The notes beneath the pieces were generated by a model that did not search any database, was not told the origin of the DNA, and worked only from the letters and a program-made list of their open reading frames with translations. From contig NZ_CP031320.1 in NCBI RefSeq assembly GCF_003355155.1, forward strand, positions 8,033,414 through 8,083,249: a stretch of DNA of 49,836 nt, in the 5' to 3' direction. This document shows positions 42,310 through 49,836 of the stretch, piece after piece. The translations under genes and the position numbers were made by a program. Origin of the DNA: Streptomyces armeniacus (lineage in GTDB: Bacteria > Actinomycetota > Actinomycetes > Streptomycetales > Streptomycetaceae). The first letter of the stretch is position 1, and every line of letters starts with the position of its first letter.

Positions 42310-42897
42310 GCCCAGGACCTGGCGCTGGAACGGGAGTTGCTGGCCGCAGTGCGGGCTGCGCTGCCGGACGACGCGCCCAGCTTCTGGGACATGACGATCC
42401 TGGGCTACTGGGCCTGGTCCGGTTTCGACCCGCGCGCCGGAGCGATGCACTCCGCGCAGGGGGCGGGCGGCCTCGGCTATGCGTTTCCCGCGGCGCTCGG
42501 TGCGGCGGTGGCGGAGTCGGCGGCGGTCGGGGGGCGTTCGGCTGATGCCGCCGCGCCCCGTCCCGTGCTGGCGGTCTCCGGCGATGGCGGTGCCATGTAC
42601 TCCCTCGCCGAACTCGCCACCGCACGCCAGCACGCCCTCCCCGTCACCTGGCTCATCGTCGACGACGGCGGCTACGGCATCCTCCGGGAGTACATGAACG
42701 AGTCGTTCGGCGCGGCCACCGGCACCGAGCTGGCACGCCCGGACTTCGCGGCCCTCGCCGAGTCGTTCGGCGTCCCCGCGGTCCGCACCCGGCCCGCGCG
42801 GTTGTGTGCAGATCTGGCTGCGGCGCTGGCGGAACCGGGCCCGTCGGTCGTGGTGTTGTCGGCTGTGCCGCGTATGTTTGCGTCGACGTGCCGTTGA
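42310..42897 (+). CDS. Acetolactate-synthase-like TPP enzyme, C-terminal domain
   Basis: About 195 residues to a native stop. The thiamine-diphosphate binding motif is in [18 protein letters not shown]...[13 protein letters not shown] (GDG to GYG, with Asp-Asp where Asn is common). Upstream, [20 protein letters not shown] matches the C-terminal domain of acetolactate synthase-type decarboxylases. The exact reaction cannot be assigned without the N-terminal domains, lost at the mosaic end. Confidence 0.85.
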   Translation, partial: AQDLALERELLAAVRAALPDDAPSFWDMTILGYWAWSGFDPRAGAMHSAQGAGGLGYAFPAALGAAVAESAAVGGRSADAAAPRPVLAVSGDGGAMYSLAELATARQHALPVTWLIVDDGGYGILREYMNESFGAATGTELARPDFAALAESFGVPAVRTRPARLCADLAAALAEPGPSVVVLSAVPRMFASTCR

Positions 42898-43050
42898 CTT
42901 GTGTCGGGCGCTGTATGTGCGCCTGTCGTACGGCCACGCGTACGCACGCCCGCTGTACGGTCACCCGCGCGTGTTCGGCCACGCGCGTGTACGAGCGCGA
43001 CCGCCGTTCGGGCCTTGCCCCGCGCCGTACGTCCCGCCCGTTCTGCGCGG
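42898..43050. other. 3' flank of the TPP enzyme
   Basis: Repeated CGTACGG/CGCGTAC words and no gene. It ends at the cysD join. Confidence 0.4.
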
Positions 43051-43865
43051 AGGCGGGAGGCGGTGATTTCGGTGATGACCTTGTCCACGGTGTCGGCGTC
43101 GGAGTCGACGGCGCCGGTGCAGGACATGTCGCCGACGGTGCGGTAGCGCACCTGGCGGGTCTCCAGGGTTTCGTCGTCGGTGGGGCCGCCCCAGTCGCCG
43201 GGGGCGAGCCACATGCCGGCGCGGTGGAAGACGGGGCGCTGGTGGGCGTAGTAGATGGCGGGGAGTTCGATTTTCTCGCGGGCGATGTACTGCCACACGT
43301 CCAGCTCCGTCCAGTTGGACAGCGGGAAGACGCGGACGTGCTCGCCCGGCGAGTGGCGGCCGTTGTAGAGCTGCCAGAGTTCGGGGCGCTGGCGGCGGGG
43401 GTTCCAGGCGCCGAATTCGTCGCGGAGGGAGAAGACGCGTTCTTTGGCGCGGGCTTTCTCTTCGTCGCGGCGTCCGCCGCCGAAGACGGCGTCGAAGCGG
43501 TTGCCGGTGATGGCGTCCAGCAGGGGGACGGTCTGGAGGGGGTTGCGGGTGCCGTCGGGGCGTTCGCGCAGGCGTCCGTCGTCGATGTAGTCCTGGACGT
43601 GGGCGATGTGGAGGCGCAGGCCGTGGGTGGTGACGGTGTGGTCGCGGTGGTGGAGGACTTCGGGGAAGTTGTGGCCGGTGTCCACGTGCAGCAGGGCGAA
43701 GGGCAGTGGTGCGGGGGCGAAGGCCTTGAGTGCCAGGTGGAGCATGACGATGGAGTCCTTGCCGCCGGAGTAGAGGATCACCGGGCGTTCGAACTCCCCG
43801 GCGACCTCCCGGAAGACGTGCACCGCCTCCGACTCCAGCGCGTCCAGATGCGACAACGCGTACGG
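43051..43865 (-). CDS. cysD: Sulfate adenylyltransferase subunit 2 (CysD), central part
   Basis: The catalytic subunit of ATP sulfurylase. The PP-loop [12 protein letters not shown] binds [38 protein letters not shown] and [15 protein letters not shown] are family hallmarks. It forms APS with CysN. The native N-terminus is at 49008 and the native C-terminus at 48301; both 127-bp overlaps (43051-43177 and 43739-43865) show how the pieces connect. The frame here continues falsely into flanking sequence on both sides. Confidence 0.96.
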
Positions 43866-44620
43866 GAACGGCACCACAGGAGTCCTGGGCTCCAACGGCG
43901 CCAGAGCCGTCAGGATCGCCTCGCGGATCTCCTCCACGTGAGCGGAGTGGGAGGCGTAGTCCACCTCGATACGGCGCGCCCGGATCTCCCGCCGCTCACA
44001 CGTCACCATGAGCTCATCCAGAGCGTCCGCGTCACCGGAAACGACCACCGCGGACGGCCCGTTGACGGCGGCGACCGAGATACGGCCGTCCCACGCGGCG
44101 ATCAGCCCATCCACATCCGCACGCGGCTGCGCGACCGACACCATCCCGCCACGACCCGCCAGCGCCGTAATGGCCTGGCTCCGCAACGCCACCACACGAG
44201 CACCGTCCTCCAGCGACAGCGCACCGGACACACACGCGGCGGCGATCTCACCCTGCGAATGACCCACCACAGCAGCAGGCTGCACACCGTGAGAGCGCCA
44301 CACCTCCGCGAGGGACACCATCACCGCCCACAGCACCGGCTGCACGACATCCACCCGGTCAAAACCAGGCGCACCGTCCACACCCCGCAACACACCCGAC
44401 AGCGACCAGTCCACATGCCGGGCCAGCGCCGCATCACACTCAGCGAACCGCGCCGCGAACACGGGGCTGCTGTCGAGGAGTTCACGCCCCATGCCGACCC
44501 ACTGCGCCCCCTGACCCGGGAACACAAACACCGGACCACGCCCCGCACCGTCCTCCGGCACCGCACGCGACGGAGCAGCAGCCACCTCACCCAGACGCGC
44601 CACCAACGCATCCAGATCAG
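43866..44620 (-). CDS. Type I PKS acyltransferase, methylmalonyl-type
   Basis: It starts [17 protein letters not shown], then [37 protein letters not shown], active site [16 protein letters not shown] and [20 protein letters not shown] plus YASH gives methylmalonyl-CoA specificity. It stops at [12 protein letters not shown] and falls into cysD. The region before it is at 48508-48879, so KS-AT linker plus AT can be pieced together. Confidence 0.93.
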
Positions 44621-45225
44621 CCGGGAACGGGCTGTGACGACGGTGCATTTCGTGCCGTCGATGCTTCAGCTGTTCCTGGAGGAGTCGACTGTCGCCCGGT
44701 GCACGGGTCTGCGGCGTGTGCTGTGCAGTGGTGAGGCACTGTCCGCCTCGCTGGCCGCTCGCTGTCACACCCTGTTGTCTGCTGAGCTGCACAACCTTTA
44801 CGGCCCGACGGAGGCGTCCGTCGACGTCACCGCCATCCAGCTCAGCCCCGGTGCCGAGGTGGTGCCGATTGGCCGCCCGGTGTGGAACACGCGTCTGTAC
44901 GTTCTCGATGCAGGTCTGCGTCCCGTACCGCCGGGCGTGGCGGGGGAGTTGTATCTCGCGGGTGTGCAGCTCGCGCGCGGCTATCTCGAGCGACCCGGGC
45001 TGACCGCCGAGCGTTTCGTCGCCGACCCCTTCGGCGGCCCGGGTGAGCGGATGTACCGCACCGGCGACCTGGCCCGCTGGAGGGCAGAGGGAACGGTCGA
45101 GTATCTGGGCCGTAGCGACGACCAGGTGAAGGTCCGTGGCTTCCGTGTCGAGCCCGGCGAGATCGAAGCCGTCCTCGCCCGCCACGCCACAGTCGCCCAC
45201 ACCACCGTCTCCGTGCGCACTGAGT
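44621..45225 (+). CDS. NRPS adenylation domain A4 (serine), C-terminal part
   Basis: It overlaps the first A4 piece over 127 bp, then [43 protein letters not shown] and [20 protein letters not shown]. It ends before the A10 lysine at an adapter. It supplies the second half of the serine code (L-V-D). Confidence 0.9.
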
Positions 45226-45281
45226 CGCCATGATCTTGCGCTAGACCTTCGTCGGCGGCGTCCGATTTGTGTAAGGGACAG
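45226..45281 (+). other. P5-index-Nextera adapter remnant
   Basis: A damaged P5 end (GATCTTGCG) is followed by the octamer CTAGACCT and read-1/mosaic-end sequence 45249-45281 ending TGTGTAAGGGACAG. Confidence 0.92.
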
Positions 45282-45481
45282 ACTCTCCTTCGCGAGTCGC
45301 GGAACGGACTCGGTGCGGGCACGCCGGTCCCTGTGCGCCGCGGTGCTGCGGCGGCGGGCGCGGCGGACCGGTCAGGAGGGAGAGACGGCAGCCGGAGCGG
45401 CACACGGAACGCCGTGCCCGCCCATCCGCCGACCCGCCCTCGAGGTCACCGAGATCACCGCGTACGGGGTCGTACGCGGGC
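45282..45481 (-). other. Region downstream of the riboswitch, start of regulated gene not resolved
   Basis: On the minus strand this should be the leader and 5' end of the cobalamin-regulated gene. A GTG at 45403 opens a frame ([18 protein letters not shown]), but nothing recognisable appears before the fragment ends. A short ATG frame at 45424 closes after 17 codons. I do not assign a product. Confidence 0.35.
45458..45479 (-). promoter_or_regulatory. Hairpin in the expression platform of the riboswitch
   Basis: A perfect 9-bp stem CCGCGTACG/CGTACGCGG with a 4-nt loop, only 2 nt beyond the end of the aptamer. It may be the switching helix or a sequestering stem. No U-run follows, so translational control is more likely than intrinsic termination. 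Confidence 0.5.
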
Positions 45482-45670
45482 AGTGGCAGGTCTTCGGACT
45501 CGCGGGCACACCGGACGGGTCCGGCGCCTACTGGCCGTCGCTTCCCAGGTCTCGCACCCAGTGCACGTGACGGCGTTCGTTCCCACTCACCGCTGCGGGG
45601 CAGTCCCGGAATCGCACCGGGTTCCCTCTTGTCGTCGCCTCCGCCTGGCGGGCGGCGCGAACCAGCTGCG
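45482..45670 (-). promoter_or_regulatory. Cobalamin (B12) riboswitch
   Basis: The minus-strand transcript carries the conserved core in order: GAGGGAA, CCGGTGCGATTCCGG, GACTGCCCCGC and the 3' B12-box GAGTCCGAAGACCTGCC. The expected variable arms lie between them. These elements and their spacing match the cobalamin aptamer, which lowers expression of B12 synthesis, transport or B12-independent isozyme genes when adenosylcobalamin binds. The aptamer is complete. The gene that it controls is cut off 200 bases downstream. Confidence 0.93.
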
Positions 45671-45720
45671 TTTTCAACTCAACCACAGCCGGGGCGGAGG
45701 GCGGAAGCGGACACCGGGGA

Positions 45721-45789
45721 CTGTCGCTTATACACACCTGACGCCGCCGACGAAGGGCGCGGTGGGGAGTTCGGGTGTCGCCGTAATCC
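45721..45789 (+). other. Reverse Nextera adapter, index and P5 complement
   Basis: CTGTCGCTTATACACACCTG begins a nearly exact reverse read-1 sequence (45721-45753). It is followed by AGGGCGCG and a P5 complement with the intact core GTCGCCGTA. With 45249-45281 it brackets a complete 439-bp library insert that holds the riboswitch. Confidence 0.96.
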
Positions 45790-46305
45790 CGGAGTTGTTC
45801 GGTGCGCGGGTGGCCGCGGTGCCGGATGAGGTGGCGGTGGTGTGCGGTGGGGCGTCGTTGACGTATGGGGAGTTGGGGGCGTGGTCGGACCGGCTTGCGG
45901 CGGTGTTGGTGTCGCGGGGTGTGGGTCCGGAGTCGGTGGTGGGTGTGGCGTTGCCGCGGTCGGTGGATGTGGTCGCGGTGTTGCTGGCGGTGGTGAAGGC
46001 GGGGGGTGTGTATGTGCCGGTGGATCCGGAGTATCCGGTGGAGCGGCTGGAGTTCATGCTGACTGACGCGTCGCCGGCGTTGGTGGTGACGGATCGTGCG
46101 AGTGCGGGGCGGTTGCCGGGGGGTTTCTGTCCGTTCGTGGTGCTGGATGCGGCGGAGACGGCGGCGGCGGTGGAGTCCGCCAGGCCGTTGGTCGAGATGC
46201 CTGCGGTGTCGGCGGATGCGTTGGCGTATGTGATGTACACGTCGGGTTCGACGGGTGTGCCCAAGGGTGTGGCGGTCACGCATCGTGCGGTGGTGGGGCT
46301 GGCGC
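45788..46305 (+). CDS. NRPS adenylation domain A5, N-terminal third
   Basis: [71 protein letters not shown] and [16 protein letters not shown] are visible (motifs A1-A3). It stops before the specificity region, so no substrate can be read. The strongly T/G-ending codon style resembles the shared linker segments of the other modules. Confidence 0.88.
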
Positions 46306-46803
46306 GGGACGCTCTTGGCGTCGGCGCGGTGCCTGGCGTCGGTGGTGATGATCGGCGCGTCCGGCCCGATCTGCAACGCCTCCCGCACCTCCTCCGGCGT
46401 ATACGGCTGATGCCCGTCAAAACCGTTCAACGCGATCACGAACGGCAGACCACTGTTCTCGAAGTAATCCACCGCCGGAAAACAGTCCGCCAACCGGCGC
46501 GTATCCACCAGCACCACCGCACCGATGGCACCCCGCACCAAGTCATCCCACATGAACCAGAAACGGTCCTGACCCGGCGTACCGAACAGATACAGAATCA
46601 GATCCTGATCCAACGTGATCCGGCCGAAGTCCATCGCCACCGTCGTGGTGGTCTTGTCCGCCGTATGCGTCAGATCATCGATCCCCGCCGAAGCCGACGT
46701 CATCACAGCCTCGGTACGCAGCGGATTGATCTCCGAAACCGCGCCGACGAAGGTCGTCTTACCCACGCCGAACCCACCAGCCACCACGATCTTGGCCGAG
46801 GTC
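46306..46803 (-). CDS. Conservon-type GTPase (CvnD/MglA-like), partial
   Basis: About 165 residues. P-loop [19 protein letters not shown], then [14 protein letters not shown] (switch I region), [31 protein letters not shown] switch II with Thr-Pro-Gly-Gln, and VIALNGFDG for base recognition. These small GTPases end the four-gene conservon operons of Streptomyces (sensor, roadblock, DUF742, GTPase). The first few and last ~15 residues are missing at joins, and no conservon partner gene is present here. Confidence 0.88.
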
Positions 46804-47284
46804 CGTGCTCCTCGAACAGCGAGCACTCCCACAACGCCGACTCCACCAGCGCCTCCGGAGTCGCCTTCCCGTACTTCCGCAGCAGCCGCTTGTCCAGCGA
46901 CCCCGCGTTCACCCCGATCCGGATCGGCGTCCCCGCCGCCGACGCCGCGTCCGCGATCTCCTTCACCTTGTCGTCGAACTGCTTGATGTTCCCCGGATTC
47001 ACCCGCACCGCCGCACACCCGGCATCAATCGCCGCGAACACATACCGCGGCTGGAAATGAATATCCGCGATCACCGGAATCTGCGACTTCCGCGCGATGG
47101 TCGCCAGCGCGTCCGCGTCATCCTGCGTCGGACACGCCACCCGCACGATCTGACAGCCCGACGCCGTCAACTCCGCGATCTGCTGCAACGTCGCACCCAC
47201 ATCCGCGGTCTGCGTCGTCGTCATCGACTGCACGGACACCGGCGCGTCACCACCCACGGCCACCGGCCCCACCTGGATCTTCCG
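46804..47284 (-). CDS. ispG: IspG (GcpE), partial
   Basis: About 160 residues of 4-hydroxy-3-methylbut-2-enyl diphosphate synthase: [68 protein letters not shown] and [15 protein letters not shown]. The enzyme makes HMBPP in the MEP isoprenoid pathway with a [4Fe-4S] cluster whose cysteines lie in the missing C-terminus. Both ends are cut at joins with the GTPase and the amidase. Confidence 0.95.
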
Positions 47285-47704
47285 AGGGGAGGTAGCGCGG
47301 GGCCCGCCAGGCGTCCAGGCGGTGCTCCACCGCCGCGCCCAGGGACAGTAGCTTCGCGTCCTGCCGGTCGCCCGCCATCAGCAGGACGCCGACGGGCAGT
47401 TCGTCCACGAACCCGGCCGGCACCGACAGCGACGGGTACCCGGCCACGGCCGCCGGCGTGGACGACGGGATCACGTCGTCGTCGCCCCGCGCGCAGTCGG
47501 TCGTCCAGGCGGGCGGGTTCGTCGGTGAGGCGATGGCGTCCAGCCGGTGCTCGTTCATCGTCTCGTCGATGGAACGCCGGGAGAGGTCCTTCAACTCGGC
47601 GCGCATCGCCCGGTACTCGGGATCCGTCGTGGGCGGCGCGGCGAGGGCCTGCTCGAACAGCTCCTGCCCGGCGAAGCAGGTCTGCTCCTCCGGGTGGGAG
47701 CGGT
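47285..47704 (-). CDS. Amidase-signature-family protein, C-terminal part
   Basis: About 140 residues: [70 protein letters not shown] and [15 protein letters not shown]. The tail is typical of amidase-family enzymes (Ser-Ser-Lys type); the catalytic region is missing. Substrate unknown. Joined to ispG through the shared short string CGGAAGATCC. Confidence 0.82.
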
Positions 47705-48130
47705 TGAACTGGACGGGGACGAGATCCGCACGTTCCTCTCCGCCGGGCTGGGCTTCTCCGCCGAGGACCGGGACACCAACGTGCGGCGGATCGGCTTCGT
47801 CGCCGAACTGCTGGCCTCGCACGGCGTGAAGGCCCTGGTGCCGGTCATCGCGCCGTACGCGCACAGCCGCGAGGCCGTGCGCAAGCGGCACCAGGAGGCG
47901 GGCACCGGCTACCTCGAGGTGCACGTGGCCACCCCGGTGGAGGTCTGCTCCCGGCGGGATGTGAAGGGCCTGTACGCCAAGCAGGCCGCGGGCGACCTGT
48001 CCGGGCTGACCGGCGTGGACGACCCGTACGAGCTGCCCGAGGACCCGGACCTGCGGATCGACACCCAGGGCCGTACGGCCGAGGAGTCGGCGGCCGCACT
48101 GTACGCGCTGCTCGCTGAGAGGGGACTGGC
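47705..48130 (+). CDS. cysC: Adenylylsulfate kinase (CysC), 5'-truncated
   Basis: Phosphorylates APS to PAPS. Visible are [69 protein letters not shown] and [21 protein letters not shown]. The P-loop is missing at the join with the amidase. The last 128 bp (48003-48130) recur at 48880-49007, where the true end and the start of cysD follow. Confidence 0.94.
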
Positions 48131-48298
48131 GCGTTCGACGGCTTCGAGCTGGTCGCTGAGGACCGACTTGGAGTCGTGCAGCAGCCTGCCCACGAGCGTG
48201 GACTTCCCGTCGTCCACACTCCCGGCCGTGGCGAAACGCAGCAGCGAAGTCGCGGCCAGCGCGGCGTCGCCCGTGTCGATGGTGCTCGTGGAGGTCAT
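48128..48298 (-). CDS. cysN: CysN N-terminal end
   Basis: The native start ATG and first ~57 codons: [16 protein letters not shown], then [19 protein letters not shown]. The block 48128-48256 is identical to 27781-27909, so it joins to the cysN body there. The start codon lies 2 nt after the cysD stop, showing tight coupling. Confidence 0.94.
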
Positions 48299-48300
48299 GG

Positions 48301-48509
48301 TCAGAAGTACCCCTCGCGTTTGCGGTCTTCCATGGCGGCTTCGGAGAGTTTGTCATCCGCGCGGGTGGCGCCGCGTTCGGTCAGGCGGGAGGCGGTGATT
48401 TCGGTGATGACCTTGTCCACGGTGTCGGCGTCGGAGTCGACGGCGCCGGTGCAGGACATGTCGCCGACGGTGCGGTAGCGCACCTGGCGGGTCTCCAGGG
48501 TTTCGTCGT
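48301..48509 (-). CDS. cysD: CysD C-terminal end
   Basis: Residues [18 protein letters not shown] to the native C-terminus [12 protein letters not shown]. 48383-48509 equals 43051-43177. In the 43-kb piece the frame diverges before the stop, so this is the authentic end of CysD. Confidence 0.94.
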
Positions 48510-48882
48510 GCGGTACGAATGCGCATTTGATTGTTGAGGAGCCGCCGGTGGTGGGGGTGGAGGCTGTTGGGGTCTCTGCTTCTGGTGGGGTGGTTCCGTG
48601 GGTGTTGTCGGCGCGTTCGGGGGAGGCGTTGCGGGCGCAGGCGGAGCGGTTGGCTGTGTTTGTGTCGGAGCGTGGTGTGGATGTGGCGGGGGTTGGGTTT
48701 TCGCTGCTGACTTCGCGTGCGGTGTTTGAGCATCGTGCGGTGGTGGCGGGGTCTGATCTGGATGCGTTGGTGGCGCGTCTGGGTGAGGTGGCTGCTGCTC
48801 CGTCGCGTGCGGTGCCGGAGGACGGTGCGGGGCGTGGTCCGGTGTTTGTGTTCCCGGGTCAGGGGGCGCAGTGGGTCGGGGG
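48510..48882 (+). CDS. Type I PKS fragment: KS end, linker, start of AT
   Basis: It starts with the KS C-terminal GTNAHLIVEEPPVV, continues through the KS-AT linker (PWVLSARSGEALRAQAERLA) to [13 protein letters not shown]. 48753-48879 is the inverted 127-bp copy of 44494-44620, so it leads into that methylmalonyl AT. It is the only KS trace in the window. Confidence 0.92.
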
Positions 48883-49011
48883 CTGACCGGCGTGGACGAC
48901 CCGTACGAGCTGCCCGAGGACCCGGACCTGCGGATCGACACCCAGGGCCGTACGGCCGAGGAGTCGGCGGCCGCACTGTACGCGCTGCTCGCTGAGAGGG
49001 GACTGGCATGA
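48880..49011 (+). CDS. cysC: CysC C-terminal end
   Basis: [17 protein letters not shown] to LLAERGLA and stop. The stop TGA overlaps the cysD start as ATGA (49008-49011), giving translational coupling in the authentic operon. Confidence 0.93.
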   Translation, partial: GLTGVDDPYELPEDPDLRIDTQGRTAEESAAALYALLAERGLA

Positions 49012-49218
49012 GCGGCACGGACCGGACGACGGACGGCACCGGCCCGGAACGGGAGCCGGAAGCGGAGGCCGCGGCGGCGACGCCGCTGGAGCCGTACGCG
49101 TTGTCGCATCTGGACGCGCTGGAGTCGGAGGCGGTGCACGTCTTCCGGGAGGTCGCCGGGGAGTTCGAACGCCCGGTGATCCTCTACTCCGGCGGCAAGG
49201 ACTCCATCGTCATGCTCC
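49008..49218 (+). CDS. cysD: CysD N-terminal end
   Basis: [16 protein letters not shown], an acidic Ala-rich leader, then [20 protein letters not shown] and [12 protein letters not shown]. The block 49092-49218 is the inverted copy of 43739-43865, where the body continues. After 49218 the sequence is 23S rRNA. Confidence 0.94.
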
Positions 49219-49529
<311 letters not shown>

Positions 49530-49530
<1 letters not shown>

Positions 49531-49680
49531 CCCATGCCTGCGGCGTGGAACGGCGCCGCACCCACCCCTCCAGTGCCGCCCGCTCCTCCTCCGACAGAAT
49601 CAACTCGGCCTTCGGCCGCCCAATACGCGCCACCAGGCAACCCTACACATCTGAACGGAATTCCCGACTCAGAAGACTAG
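49530..49680 (-). mobile_element. IS630 right end with terminal inverted repeat
   Basis: The first 127 bases equal 33550-33676 (start of the transposase gene and its upstream region). The inverted repeat GGAATTCCCGACTCAGAAGA with flanking CTAG follows. It restores the terminus missing at 33676 and shows a TA target at this end too. Confidence 0.9.
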
Positions 49681-49836
49681 GGCCTGTCGTCAAAGTCCCG
49701 CCTTGCCCGCGACGCCCTGCACGCACATCTGCTGCGTTGTCGCACCGTCCGAGTAGCCCACTACGAGGACGGCACTCCGCCTTGCAGCTGCACGCGCCGG
49801 ACGCCGTGGGCACCGCCTTCGGCGGACGGCGCTACT
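49681..49836. other. Flank of the IS630 end, unassigned
   Basis: It starts GGCCTGTCGTCAAAGTCC and ends GGACGGCGCTACT. No coding sequence is recognised. It may be the left part of a small Streptomyces repeat, because GGGCCTGTCGTCAAAGT could pair with a downstream complement starting ACTTTGACG just beyond the window. Confidence 0.35.

Noticed and set aside
43051..44620. AT-CysD read-through fusion of over 800 codons
   Set aside because: The frame is open by chance across a 127-bp overlap; true CysD ends are at 49008 and 48301.

Overview
The DNA is high-GC actinobacterial, almost certainly Streptomyces. The evidence is the rRNA sequence, an nrtL-like gene, a conservon-type GTPase, mycothiol-dependent formaldehyde dehydrogenase, codon bias, and PKS/NRPS modules with IS110, IS481, IS630, IS982 and IS1182 elements. 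The window is not a natural chromosome segment. It is a mosaic of short genomic pieces joined at (a) degraded Illumina Nextera adapters (P5 or P7, index, read primer, Tn5 mosaic end), often next to homopolymer or AT-rich base-call noise, and (b) exact repeats of 127 bp (127-129 with chance matches), the signature of de Bruijn graph edges overlapping by k=127. Neighbour relations across a junction must not be read as operons or gene fusions.

Layout. 1-1706: 23S rRNA (minus). 1772-3443: membrane metallophosphoesterase. 3609-5323: NRPS carrier and condensation domains. 5324-7110: complete IS1182-type element. 7115-8747: IS110 pieces. 8748-8905: IS481 left end. 9102-10660: response regulator and nrtL. 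10737-10907: 5S rRNA and rrn terminator. 10984-12408: acetyltransferase and a VirD4-like fragment. 12546-13975: HAD phosphatase and a disordered hypothetical. 13976-17030: two NRPS adenylation (A) domains in opposite orientation. 17040-19972: two IS110 elements. 20187-21264: conjugation-type ATPase. 21326-22720: A domain. 22721-24063: mscR and MBL hydrolase. 24192-25262: MoxR-like ATPase. 25368-29101: PKS AT-DH, cysN, PKS DH-KR. 29184-32220: MidA-like methyltransferase, secreted and hypothetical proteins. 32562-35810: IS630, PKS DH-KR, IS481. 35811-37323: kinase tail, NRPS condensation, metallopeptidase. 37787-38760: IS982. 38761-42233: PKS ER-KR, malonyl AT, serine A domain, DH. 42310-45225: TPP enzyme, cysD, methylmalonyl AT, rest of the serine A domain. 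45482-45670: cobalamin riboswitch. 45788-49218: A domain, GTPase, ispG, amidase, and cysC/cysD/cysN pieces. 49219-49836: 23S, IS630 right end, unknown tail.

What the pieces say about the source genome. It carries an assimilatory sulfate operon cysC-cysD-cysN with ATGA overlap of cysC/cysD and a 2-nt gap cysD/cysN. It carries a hybrid or coexisting NRPS and reducing type I PKS whose modules contain near-identical stretches. Visible A-domain codes suggest Gly, Pro-like and Ser, plus one I cannot assign. Two AT domains carry the methylmalonyl YASH motif and one the malonyl HAFH motif; the KRs carry LDD (B-type). Real, locally intact items worth keeping are the cobalamin riboswitch, the IS termini and hairpins, the candidate IS110 bridge-RNA leaders, and the mscR-MBL gene pair.
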